The translations under genes were made by a program, and so were the position numbers. From Drosophila pseudoobscura (lineage: Eukaryota; Arthropoda; Insecta; Diptera; Drosophilidae), in contig NC_046680.1 of NCBI RefSeq assembly GCF_009870125.1, forward strand, positions 16,759,501-16,823,500: 64,000 bases of DNA. The letters run 5' to 3'. Within the stretch, counting starts at the first letter, position 1, and every line of letters begins with the position of its first letter. Positions 39,736 to 50,900 of the stretch are shown piece by piece. The notes beneath the pieces were generated by a model. The model was not told the origin of the DNA. It did not search any database and saw only the letters and a program-made list of their open reading frames with translations.

Positions 39736-42700
39736 CTACTCGCATAGATCAGAACTTTCCATAAGCCCAAAAATGTCGAAGCGCGGCTCGGTATTGTTTT
39801 GACGCATGCAACAACTCATCTGTAAATTATGATTTATTATCTGTTTGCCGGAACGCCCCCGCCACCGGATAATGTTGCACTTGGCCCATTGCACTTGCTG
39901 GAACAGCTGTGTTTTGAATTGAAACTGAATTAGAATTTCATTCGTTGATTCATTCATCAACATGTTGTTGTGGGCAGTGTCCACATGTATCTGCGTATCC
40001 GTATCTGCATCTCGGACAAATTTGTGCATGTCATCAATCATATATTAAACATGGAAATCATCCCAAAAAGCTGATGAAGTAATTACGCTTACTGGGGGGC
40101 AGTAAATTCAATTCTCAATCTTTGCGGAAATGACAAATTTCCTGAACTCTTGAGCCCTGACCTAACAAGAAGAGGTTTACATAATTGGAAGTACTTGAAA
40201 CGACAATGAAATTGGGGAGGAAAATATCGAATTTAATCATCTTCCTTCCAGCCAGCTAAAACGAAGTAAACCCTCGTCCAAGTTCATTAAAACGGATTCC
40301 AGCAGAGCCTTGCAGCTGCAGCTACGGCTACAGCAGAATCATCGCACAGTAGTTCGAGCACCTGTAAGAAGCTGCGCCACTAAACAGTAGTCGAGCCATG
40401 GGAAGCCATGGACTTGGACTCCGTAGGTAGCCAATTTGTACGCCCCTTCCAGTTCCCCACTCTCGCAGTCCACCATCCAGTACGCAGTGTCCACAACAAA
40501 TTATTCGAGAGCCGAGATCATAAACCGCTGATAGTCCTTGTCACCGCCCACAATTCTGTGTCTGTGGGGCAGTGGAGTGTCTACCTAGTGCGAGTGTGCG
40601 AGTGCTCATGCTCTCGTCCTGGCCATGCTACGGCTCCTGGCATTCTGGAGTACACATCACAATGCCAATAGTATTGTGGAGCGCTCGAGCATGTGCTTCA
40701 ATTTATTTTGACAAGCGCGCAGTGTCCGAGTCCCAGTCCTTGAGAGGGATCAAGATATGAAATGTGTGTCATCATTAGTACGCGGGCAAGTCAGGGCTGG
40801 GCAGGGCAACGACAAGTCAAGGGTTCTGGCCCGATGTCCTTATTATACGGACCTCCGTGCCCGTGGCCCCAGCCATAAAACGGTGATGCCATAAAGTTCC
40901 CTCTTATTCTATTTTTTCCTATGTTTTATTTTATATTCTGTTTCCTTTGTTTGCCTCTCAGACAGGCTGGACTGGCAATAGTTTCTTACCTGGTCCCTTG
41001 CTTTGTTGTTCCGTTTATTTAACCAGGTCCAAGGAGCTGGCTCCCCGAGTGTCCTGCTGGCATACCACCGCATAGACACATATTTATTTATTATCGACGA
41101 CAGGGACGAGATGGGCAGTTGGAGGGCCATCGCTGACATTCGCAGATCTGCGGCGCTGCCTCTCATATTTGCCGGTGCGTAACTGCTTCGCCTCCGGACC
41201 ATCCTGGCCATTCAGAGCGTGCAAGCATTCTGTTCGTTAGTGCAAGATGACCAGGAGATGGTCTCAAGAGGCCACAGAGCAGTAGAGACAGAAGAGACAG
41301 CAGAGACAGAGTGAAAAAGAGCTTTTCCTCCCGCCCAAGCACCGGCAGAGTCTGTTGCATATTAAAGCAAAGAACTCTGCTGGCCATAACTCATTCGAGC
41401 ACGTGTTGCATGCTGCACGATACCTTTCTGAGGAGTTTGAGCTGACCGCACTAATGGTATCAGTTTTCAATTTCCAGCAGTACAGTTAGGTCGGGGGCAG
41501 CACTCGGGACGTTTATCAAAAGAGCTGATAATTTGCATCGATTACATGCAAACGGGATTGGCTTTAAAGAGCCTCTCCCGTTCTCACACTGCCAATGGGC
41601 CATTAAGAGGTGACTGCCAGTCCGTTTCGCTCTAATTTCATGATTTCGAAAATGAAATTCCAGTTGCAATATACTGTTCATTCAACTTCCTATAGTCTGC
41701 CTTGGCATTTACTATATATTCACACGACATATATGGATCCACCGATGTATGGTATGGTAACTGTACAGAATCCCAAATCAACATCTAATCAAAACATTGC
41801 AAGACAGACAGAGAGAAGATGCATGGCCCAAACACACACGCCCCAAAATATTTCCAGTTAATCATGCTTGTGGTCCTGGAGGCAGGGGCGGCATGCGACA
41901 GATTCCACGAATGCCGATGTGCCTCTAGCCCAAGACCTGTCCGCCGCGGACGGTACGAGCAGAGGAGGCAAACACATAAGACTTACATAATAATTGATGA
42001 CATAGGACACACGTAGAGTCGGGACATGTCCAAATGTGTGTGCCAGTGAGGGAAGAAAACAAACAGGGACGGGGCAGAGGCGGGGGCAGAGGCGCATGGA
42101 ACAATGGAGGAGGCAACTATCTAATGATCGATATCTGCTAGAACAAAGACATAGGCAATCTCTGGGTAACTGCCACGGCGGTTTGTCTAACTCCTCCCAG
42201 GTCCCAGACCCAGACCCATTCCCAGTTCCATTACCAGTTCCATTCCTGGCCTCGTACGTGAGCCAGCCCCTCTCAGACATTGCGTTGACAAAGAGCCGTT
42301 GACAATGCCTCGGACGAACCCAAAGGACAACGATGCATGCTGATGAGAATCTGGAAACGCACAAGGGAAAATATTGAAAACATTGAAAACAGCCTCGCAA
42401 GAGCCAGCAAACAATTTGTGGTTATCTCTGTTGGAACAGGTAGGGAGGAGCCCGAGATGTGATTACGATCGTGAATATGGGAATCGAGAGAAGAGAACAG
42501 AAAACTGAAAAGCAAAGAATGCCTCTCTATGTCATCTTTTTGTCGTTTGACGTGGTTAGACTTGAGACGATGATTTCATCGTTCTAGATTTCTCTTTGAA
42601 GAGTGGAAAATATCAATTTACGCAAAGATCTGAACCAAGTCTAAGTGCCCGCTGATTGTCATCAGTTCAAGTGATGCTTTACGAGCGGATCTCTTTGTGA

Positions 42701-43282
42701 GGATCATCCGCTGGCAGCTGGGCTGATTCGCCAATCCCAGAGATGATCACTAATTGCAGATCAGTCTAGCAGAGGCGCAGGAATCACTCCTTTCACTTTT
42801 TCTTTTCATAATATAAAAATTATCATTTTGGATACATACATATATGTAGTATTTCCCCCCTCCATGGGGGATCATAAACGTGTATTACCGAGCTATAACA
42901 AGACTTTAATTGCCCGCCGGCGCCGTATCACAGCGAGCTGTGAACCGAAGGTGTTGCTGGTCAAGGATATCCTCCATCATCCGCATCATCATCATCAGCT
43001 GCTCTCGAACCTTTTTAATTAACCAAAAAGCGAACCCATAATTTAGGAAAACACTTTTGGCAACGCATCCGCATCCAGTTGCGCGTCGGTGCCGCTGGCT
43101 TGGCTGCCGCCGAGGTGCCAGATCCTGCTGCGTTTGTTTCATGCCCTGCCGCCTGCCCCTCGAACTACAGTTAACGCCTAGAAAAACTGCCTTGGCCAAG
43201 GGCGCCAGGGCAGACGGAGAGCCAACTCACGCAGCGTTAAATGGAGGCCAATCAGCTGCAGGCACCTGCAGCGACCGACTCA

Positions 43283-43320
43283 GAATGGGAATGGGAATCG
43301 GAATCGGAATGGGAATGGAA
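43283..43320. repeat. GGGAAT / CGGAAT period-6 array
   Basis: Six units of GGGAAT or CGGAAT in tandem. Confidence 0.85.
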
Positions 43321-43624
43321 AGGAGCGCGTCCCATCCTCAGTCGGCGTTAGAAAATTGTTTCCAAATCATATGTTGTCTGACAGTAGTTCTTATAACGCG
43401 TTGTCTAATTTTTATTTATGGCTTCCTGTTGCGACTCCGACTCTGGATTCGTATCTCAGGGCAGATTGTGGCCGCTGTTGCCGTTGCTGCTTTCGGCGAG
43501 GTCTGACTTGCAATTTTGCGTGTGCTGCAGGTGTAAAATTTTGGCACCTTTGCAGCAGGAGCAGCACCACTCGGAGCACAACAGCGAGATGGAGGTGTGA
43601 CCATAAACATTAATCAGACTGCTC

Positions 43625-43644
43625 GGCCAGGCCAGGCCAGGCCA
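43625..43644. repeat. (GGCCA)4 pentamer array
   Basis: Four perfect GGCCA units, followed by an AGCCA variant. Confidence 0.9.
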
Positions 43645-43862
43645 AGCCACTGGGTTAGTAGTAGTGGGCCACAAACTCCGCGACGCAGAGACAAAGAGAT
43701 ACTCGTACATAGATACGGTGAAAGTGGGTAAGTAAGCGCGAATAACTCGAAAAAGAGGTTACTGGGCATCGCATCGGGTATTTTTTTTATCGTTAATTGT
43801 GTTATTTATTGCGGCTCAATTCGTGGCTTAAATGAGCCTTAATCAATTCGCTTTTTATCGTG

Positions 43863-43895
43863 TAAAAATATCTTATACGAGGCAAACTCTCATTC
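43863..43895 (+). promoter_or_regulatory. Core promoter (TATA + Inr) of Kazal-like gene
   Basis: A TATA-like TAAAAATA at 43863-43870 lies 29 bp upstream of the A in TCATTC (43890-43895), which matches the Drosophila initiator TCAKTY exactly. The predicted start of transcription is 43892, which gives an 86-nt 5' leader before the first in-frame ATG at 43978. The spacing fits a focused TATA/Inr promoter, as is common for highly tissue-specific fly genes. Confidence 0.55.
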
Positions 43896-43949
43896 GGAAA
43901 GAGTAGCACTAATTGCTAACAGTAGTCAGTACAGTAATCTCCAAATAGT

Positions 43950-44036
43950 ATGTCCAAATCGATTTCAAACATCATCCATGAAAAGAATGGCAGTCCAAGT
44001 GGAACTAACGCATCTAAAATCCAGAAGCCTTGTTAA
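43950..44036 (+). other. Upstream open frame in 5' leader
   Basis: A 28-codon frame from ATG 43950 ends with TAA at 44034-44036, one base before the in-frame ATG at 44038. It lies in a different reading frame from the Kazal-like coding sequence and overlaps the first in-frame ATG (43978). If the transcript starts at 43892, ribosomes would meet this frame first, which favours translation of the peptide from 44038 by reinitiation. This is a prediction from sequence only. Confidence 0.4.
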
Positions 44037-44455
44037 GATGAGGTTCTATTTAGCTCTATTAAATGGTATTTTCCAGTTTCGAATTTTCGAGAAACTCTTC
44101 TTTAAACTGCTCTTCTTAGTGCTTCTTTTTTGTTCAACAATACACGGACACGAGGTCTGCCCTGGCAGACACAGCCCGATGTGTGGCAAGAATGGAACAT
44201 GCTACTTAACCTTTGCCAACGAATGTATTCGCAATCTCTTCAACAGACAGCAAGCTGCAAATAACTTAAAAAGTGAGTAAAAATATGGCTTAAACTTGGT
44301 TTAGTCACTGACTCTGTCTTCTAGTATTCGTGGTAGTGCAGAGGACAGCTTGCACTCCTCGCGAAATGCCCCTATGTAGGTTTCGTCAAATGACAAACTG
44401 GAGTTTCAGCGAAACCCTTGAAAGAAGCCCGAAACTAGTTTCGAACATAAACTAA
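43978..44455 (+). CDS. Putative secreted Kazal-like peptide (2 exons)
   Basis: Coding sequence is join(43978-44272, 44325-44455), 141 aa from the first ATG or 121 aa from the in-frame ATG at 44038. With the 141-aa numbering, a hydrophobic stretch at about residues 40-52 (FFKLLFLVLLFC) followed by STIHG looks like a signal peptide with cleavage near residue 57. The mature part has six cysteines (61, 69, 75, 83, 108, 116). The segment CPGRHSPMCGKNGTCY (61-76) followed by NEC (81-83) has the Kazal signature CPx5-CGxxG..Y..NEC. It differs from the classic domain in an extra Cys at 75, in lacking the usual first Cys, and in a long gap before the last two cysteines. Kazal proteins usually inhibit serine proteases, and small ones occur in Drosophila seminal fluid; either role is inference. 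The start is uncertain: the signal peptide begins more naturally at 44038, and an upstream frame ends just before that ATG. No neighbouring gene is visible, so there is no context for function. Confidence 0.7.
44273..44324 (+). other. 52-nt intron of Kazal-like gene
   Basis: Donor AAA|GTGAGT and acceptor TCTTCTAG| fit Drosophila consensus. A branch-like CTGAC lies about 14 nt before the acceptor, with a pyrimidine tract between them. Splicing joins codon phase 1 (A + TA = ATA, Ile99) and removes a stop that would otherwise end the frame at 44280. The length is typical of the short-intron class in flies. Confidence 0.7.
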
Positions 44456-44513
44456 ATATAAGTAATTGGAAAGAAACTATGATGTATCTACTCTTGAACC
44501 GCAGAAAGATTAT

Positions 44514-44519
44514 AATAAA
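44514..44519 (+). terminator. AATAAA poly(A) signal
   Basis: A canonical AATAAA lies 59 nt after the stop codon of the Kazal-like gene. Cleavage would be expected about 10-30 nt further on. A GT-rich downstream element is not obvious. Confidence 0.55.
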
Positions 44520-44932
44520 GGAGTTCCCATATCCATAGCTCCAGTGAATATATCCACCAGGACTCCAGGCTGCCAAAACAGCAGATATCATTAGGTGGAT
44601 AAGCCAAAAACAGATTGAGAGCGGACCCGAGTTCCAGTCCGCGTCCCAGGCAGGGTCTGTCACTTCCATCAAGTGCCTTGTTAACAACCAAATGATTAAT
44701 GGATGGTGCCCGACAATCAACTTCACACTCGCTGAAATAATTTCAGACTGCATTTCGTTCACTTTGACTTGGTGGCTGTCTGGCTGAATGACTGACTGAC
44801 TGACGGGGCCACTCACGTAATTAGTGTTTCGGGGTATTCGGGGTTTAGTGCCTTTTGCCATTTTGCATGATGCCCTGCGCACATTTTGACACCCTGAGTG
44901 CAAGGTGTTGACGATAATCATCGGTAATTGGT

Positions 44933-44955
44933 CGGACATCAGACATCGGACATCG
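44933..44955. repeat. (GGACATC)3 heptamer array
   Basis: GGACATC, AGACATC, GGACATC and then GGTCAC, in tandem with a period of 7. Confidence 0.85.
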
Positions 44956-44986
44956 GTCACTTGAAAGCTCTTCTTAGGATACCTAC

Positions 44987-45021
44987 GAGCTCTGAGCTGT
45001 GAGCTCTGAGCCCTGAGCTCT
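44987..45021. repeat. (GAGCTCT)5 heptamer array
   Basis: Five tandem units: GAGCTCT, GAGCTGT, GAGCTCT, GAGCCCT, GAGCTCT. Units contain the palindrome GAGCTC, so the array could fold on itself. Confidence 0.9.
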
Positions 45022-47704
45022 CCTTTGGCATCCGTTGCAGCAAACGCTAAGTAGGCGCCTAATTATTTTGACACCTGCTGGGACGCAAGTCGCGGCCCTT
45101 AATTACAGGGTATGCGCACCAAGCTCACGCCTCGATCAAGGCTGACAGATTTTTGGCAAACCCGAGTAGGTGCTGAGCTGCAGCAGCTGCTTCCTCTGGG
45201 AAGGTCTGGCTATCATTGATCGGCCCTGGGACTGGGAACGAGACCAAGACCGAGTGTTTATCAACTGCTTTCATAGGGCCATCTCGGAGCCCTAGCCGAT
45301 CCTCGATAAGACAGCGCTCTTTGTTTGCCTTTGTAAACGATCCAGAACAAGTCCTGCGACTAGACTCCTGGGCAGAGCTAACCCGACCATGTGTGCTGCT
45401 GCTGCTTGTGATATGCCCATTGTCAACGCCTTACGCATTTTAACAACGCAATTTGGGCTTCGCTTCCACACATGTGAGCCGGCAGAAACCCAACCTGATG
45501 CTATCTGGATCCAGGCACATCCACAGCGCGATCACAGGCGAGCGATAGTAGCCAGAATATGCATAGGGATCGGATCTCTGCTCTCCTTACACGCACGTAT
45601 ACAGTTCCTCCCCCTATCCTTTATCCTCTTCCTCCAGCACCTCGTCTTACAGCAACATGTGCGGATTTGTGTGCATGCTGCTGGTCCCTTGTAGGTGTCA
45701 GCCACATGAGGATCCTTCCGATGGCTATCTGTGTGTGTTCAGGGGACTCCCTCGAGGTAAAAGAGACAGTCGGAAGACCCTGTTCTTTTTATCCCCAGGC
45801 TTGAGGTTAGTTCTGAGGTCACCGCACAACTGTTTGATAGGCAAATGTGAGATCTCCAGATTTAATGGAAGAGATTGAGGCATGGGTGGGATCGAGATAG
45901 GGCCACAAATGTGCGGTTTTTGTGCCACAGATGGCACTCTTCAATCAAGATTAGGTTTGCTTGCGGAGATCTTTAGGAATAGATCACGATGATATGTGAA
46001 TATTAAAGGAAATGTCCTGTGCCCTGTGCCATGTGCATAGGTTTTAAGTACGCAGGGTACCCAAAATAGAATCTATGGGTTTGCTAAATTTGTTTTTCCT
46101 ATACATTAATTAACCGTATTTCTATCCCTCCTTCCCTTTCCCCCACAAGCACTTCCGTTTTCCGCGATCTATGGAACAGGACGCTACGCCGCCATCTGCA
46201 AAGTGACAGACGGACAGCAGCCCAGTGGCTGTCACTTCCTTCACTGACAGCTGCTCCGCACACGAACATGGCTGGCAGAGAGCGGAATGAAGGCAGTCCG
46301 TCCGTTAGCCTCTTTTGTACTTCTTAATGGTAAACGGCCCCAAAAACTGACAGCCGGTGGCTCATCATTAAACTTTTGACACTATTAGTGGGTGGGACTG
46401 GGATGGCAAGGGAGCGGGAACGGGGCTTTGTTATGCCAACGCGGCGGCAGTCGGCAAACATTTAGTTCATCATCATCGGTGGGGCATTAAAATAATTTGA
46501 AAACATTTTCAAAACTATTTCGTTCACCCGCTTTGCCCATCTGCCCCTCTGCGGTGGCGGTGGCTGCCATTCATTTTGAAAATGGCTGCGACCGAGTTAA
46601 TATTTCTTTTCTTGCGCCTGGCTTTCTTTCGGTTCTGTGGTTGAATTTTATTTTATTTTTTGATAGCTACACATCTTAGAATCGCTCCGGCTGCCGTTGC
46701 GGGAAGACAATTCAATTAGCTGCCCTGTCAAACTCCCGGTGTATGGCCGTCCATCAAATCGGACTGCTCTCTCCCTCAGTCTTGCTCCAAACTTGCCCCA
46801 TTTGTGCTGCTGCTGCCGCTGCTGCCTCTTGTGGTTCTTTTGCATTACTTTCAGTGGCTGCGGTAATGAAGCAATTAATTATCGCATGTCTTCCCCAGTC
46901 CCCACCCTACGCATCCGCGCTAAGCCATCGCTCGGGTGAAATTCCTTAGGAAAAGCGAAAAGTTAATGCCGCTCTGCCCGCAGACCGAAAGGGGTCTCAA
47001 GTGGGTGAAGAAGTGCTTCGTTTCAAGTGTCCAACTCTTTGACACTTTGCGGTTGATATTTTAAGTGCAACCCGGTTGCCATTCCGCTCTACGGCCTCTG
47101 ATTTTTGCGCATCGCCGAATTGGATTGAAAACAGCTTGCATAACCAAGAGTCGAGAAAGTTCTTCTCCTCATCTCAAAGCGGAACAAAGAGAATCCATAC
47201 AAGGTCCTTAGGATATTAAAGTCTTACAGCGCTACAGAATATCATGATTTTGATAGTTAAGCTGGTTCTTAGATAAGCATTGCTGGCTTATATACATCTC
47301 CATGGAACATTGCATTGAACGCACAATTTTCATATTTTCATACCGTTCAACCTTGGAACGATAGACAGATCTCCGGGGCTGCACTTAAAACAAAGTGCAC
47401 GCATTCGACCCAGTCACACAAAACACAATTAGCAGATAGACGAGAATTGGGAGGACACACAGAAGACCCGAAACCCTCGGAGGTACAGACAGAAAGTTTA
47501 TTTGTTCATCGATTGAACTGCCGCTAAATCGTAGTGTAACTATATTTCTGTGTTACCTTTTGTACATTTGCCGCTCCGCGCACCGAAAGGCAAACAAAAC
47601 CGAACGCAAGGCAGGCTCTGTCTCTCTTTTCCTCTCTCTATGCTAGTGTGGTGTGTATCTTTCTCTGACCAGTTCAACACTTTCTCACACTGACGACGAA
47701 GACT

Positions 47705-47728
47705 ATGATGATGATGATGATGATGATG
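47705..47728. repeat. (ATG)8 microsatellite
   Basis: Eight perfect ATG units. On the other strand it reads (CAT)n, and one frame there translates it as a His run; no gene supports that reading. Confidence 0.9.
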
Positions 47729-47902
47729 GGTGGGGTCTGTCGGTCCGTGAGTCAGTTGTGGGTTTGGTATAGCCACACTAAACGCTCACCGGGCGGGCGG
47801 CTCAATGCAATTGCTGCCAATTAGAATTAATGCGTTTTTTATGAAACCAGGCGAAAACAAGAGCTCAAATTTCCAGACGACGCTGTCAGCACCCACCACA
47901 AT

Positions 47903-47924
47903 CCCAACCCCAACCCCAACCCAA
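47903..47924. repeat. CCCCAA telomere-like short array
   Basis: CCCAA CCCCAA CCCCAA CCCAA in tandem. The unit equals a ciliate telomere repeat, but Drosophila telomeres are not built this way. It is most likely another period-6 array. Confidence 0.85.
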
Positions 47925-50900
47925 TGCTCTATCTCTGGCTGCAGCTCCAGTTCTAGTTCCCTGCCCCAGCACTGTGCGACAACGATTTCCGTGCTCTAAA
48001 TCATCGTATTGACTGGCCGGACGACGTTGTCGGGTACCCAGCAGGGCGGTGCTGCGCGGCACCGACTGGATGAAGTCAAATTGCCAATTTGTGAGCTCTG
48101 GCGCTGTTGGAGTCGCGTTGCCTCCATCTACTCATAATTGTGCGTTTCGGAGGTGCACCAGCAAATAGTGGAGACAGCCCCAATGTCAGCAAAAGACACC
48201 AGCCGCCCCGAACAATGGGCGGCAAATTGGAGAGAGATTTTATGAAATACAACACGATGGATGTGCGAAATGGGATTTAGATCGAATGAATGCGTTTACT
48301 GATGCTTCAGGGGAGCCACAATATAAGTGTCCCCGTTGAATATTTTCTACTAGATACGGTTAAAGATTGAAGCATGGAGTAACTCGGTATCTGATCCACT
48401 GTGTGGCCCTTCCTCCTACGAATCGACCCCGAAGAATATCTTTCCACTGATAATTTCAATTGGTGGCGGCTTCGTGGCCAGCTCTGGGCTGGGACTGAAT
48501 TGTCAGCTCGTTAGGTGCTCGACAGGACGTAATTATGACCTCAGCCCCCCTCCACTGCTGCACCGCCTGCTGGGGCTATTGAATTTAATTAATTAAATTA
48601 TGAGATAGTGACAGAGAAGGGCGGCGCGTTGTGGGTCGGATCACTGTGCCTTTGCCCCGTCAGTCAATGTTCATTGGAAATGCAACAAAAGCTGCATAGA
48701 AATTACAGCTGTCAACGGTGCACAGACACGGAATACGTGAGTGGCAACGTTGGGGGTCCACCCGGACCCAGTCCGGGCACTGTATCTCCCGACCTGGTAG
48801 GATCCCTCCTTTGTTTTGCATTTCCGCAAATGGGTCAAACCCCAAAAACAATCAAGCGACAGAGCGGCAGAGCGACATACCGACAGGCAGACAGACACAA
48901 TGTGGATATTGGGAGTGGGTGATGGGCTGGCAGGTACTGGCGTGACGTGGCAATGAGACGGGGCACTAATTAAGTGGGCGTAGATACGCGTGGCACTTCA
49001 AGCGGGTGGGTGGGGATATCGAAACGCGGTTTTTCATTATGGCGCGTCGCTGACAAAGTTTTTCCAGGAGCTTCGGCTCAGCACGGAATGTCCGGAGCGG
49101 CGTGACAGCCTTTTGATTGAGCCGCGCCGCATGTCAGCCAGTGACCCGTCAAGTATACGCACGGTGGCTGGGGCCAAGGCTCGCCTCGTGCCACCTGGCT
49201 GGGTCCGTGCGGTAATTAAACTCCCGTGGCCCGACAGAGTCACCTACAGATGGCGGAAATCCGACTCCAACGTGTATACTGTGCAAATTTATCGAATTTC
49301 TCTCAAAATCGTAGAGCGGACAATGGTCAGAGCATCTTTTGTAATGCTAAAAGCTCTGATTGATAGATTGTTAATGCAGTGGGGGTCTCTCTCCGATGGG
49401 AGCAACCCACGGCACGTAATGGGACGTCCCCATCCAAATGGATGAGCAGTCGGCAGGCGGCCACGCACACATATTGTATGTCTTGCCACGACAATGGGGC
49501 CCCGCCGTCCGTTATCCGTTGTCCGTCTATCGCCTATCGTGGAATAGTAGATGTTACGGCCTGCCTCAGATTGTTTATTATCAGCTGGGGGCGATAAAAG
49601 TGTCCTGCCCTTATTGTGCATCATTTATTTTGGCCATAGTCGTAGTCGTTGTCCGGGTCGTACCTTTTATTGTTGTTTTCCTTTGTGGCCGGGCTTTCCA
49701 AGATTTCCCTCCATTCAGGGAGCTTGTCAACACGAAATGGACATGTATCAATTAATCTTACGGGAGAGGGAGCGTATCCTTATCCATATCAAAATTCAAT
49801 GTGCATACAACACACGCTCGGCGTGGCAATTTGTTTGATGGCGCTCTCTGTGCCCGGGCCAAGATGTTGGGCCATTAAAGGTCATGAACATAAATTACGA
49901 GTCAGGCAGCGCCCAAGGCGACAGACACCTTGCACTTCAAAAAGTATAAATAATTATTTAATTCTTGAATGGAATAGCTGTTACTTCTGCTGCCCGCTCG
50001 CTTCGTGCGATAACTCATCAAAGTTTAATTCCAGAGATATCAAAGATACACGCTACAATGCCAGCAGTAGGGTCGATTCTTTGTCTATGTCCATGTCTGG
50101 GCCTGAGTCGTGTGTCCTTGTCGTATGTCCTCCGTGTGCCTCGCCTTTAAATGCGTACCATACATATTTGGTTTTGCTCGGATACGCACTCGGAGACAGA
50201 GTCAGAGACGGGCTAAGCCCCGTTGACACGTACTTGGTTAAAAGGAAAATGTAAGTTGGCGCAAATGACGAGCATATTGATTAGGTTCTCGCTCCGTGCT
50301 CGTCCCCCAATGTCAATGTAAAAACACACAGATGAGTGATAACATGCTTTTAGCTCTCAAAACACTTTGGGGTTCATTTCATTTTGCTTCGGTTCGACTC
50401 TGCTCGGTTCGGGGACACTCATCCAATTCCACGAACGGCTTCTGTCAAGCTGTTCTACAAATGGTTGACGATTCGAGTGGCGGCCTGGAACGTGGTCGGG
50501 AGATGCATAAGTTCTTAATACAACTGCATCACCTGTTGGGGCAGGTGGTGCCAAGGGAGGTACTTTAAGTGGTTAAATTCCAACAAATTGAGGAAGAAGC
50601 TGATTAAAGAAAAGAGTTTTAACCCCTGACACCTTCTCCGTAAAGTATGCTATGGAAATGGCTTTGATTGATGCACAAAACTTACTCGATTCCAGCCACA
50701 GACAATTGCTGATGGAGTTAAGTGTCTCTGGCAGTAGTATCTCTCTCCGTCAGTCATCAGAGAGACAGTTTTCACCTGCAGCTGAGTGACATATCCTGAA
50801 CACGCACACGCTCTTTCAATCCCCCACTCGGCACTCGGCCCCCCCTGCTCACTGTCTGCTAGCCATATTTTTCTGTAATAAATCCATCAAATATTTCACA

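Larger units (their letters stand above)
34081..43861. other. Noncoding stretch with many short arrays
   Basis: No gene is supported. Items seen include an AG run at 34459-34472, a GC-alternating inverted segment at 34837-34850 (GCGCGC CT GCGCGC), and period-5 or period-6 arrays at 36531-36552, 36819-36860, 37495-37514, 38217-38234 and 43283-43320. CTC/CTG tracts lie at 39331-39370 and 39718-39735. The overlapping frames at 37253-37819 and 37290-37796 read the same DNA in two frames, as expected of noncoding low-complexity sequence. Confidence 0.5.

Noticed and set aside
47903..47924. Interstitial telomere remnant
   Set aside because: Drosophila telomeres are made of retrotransposons, and the CCCCAA tract is just one of many period-6 arrays here.
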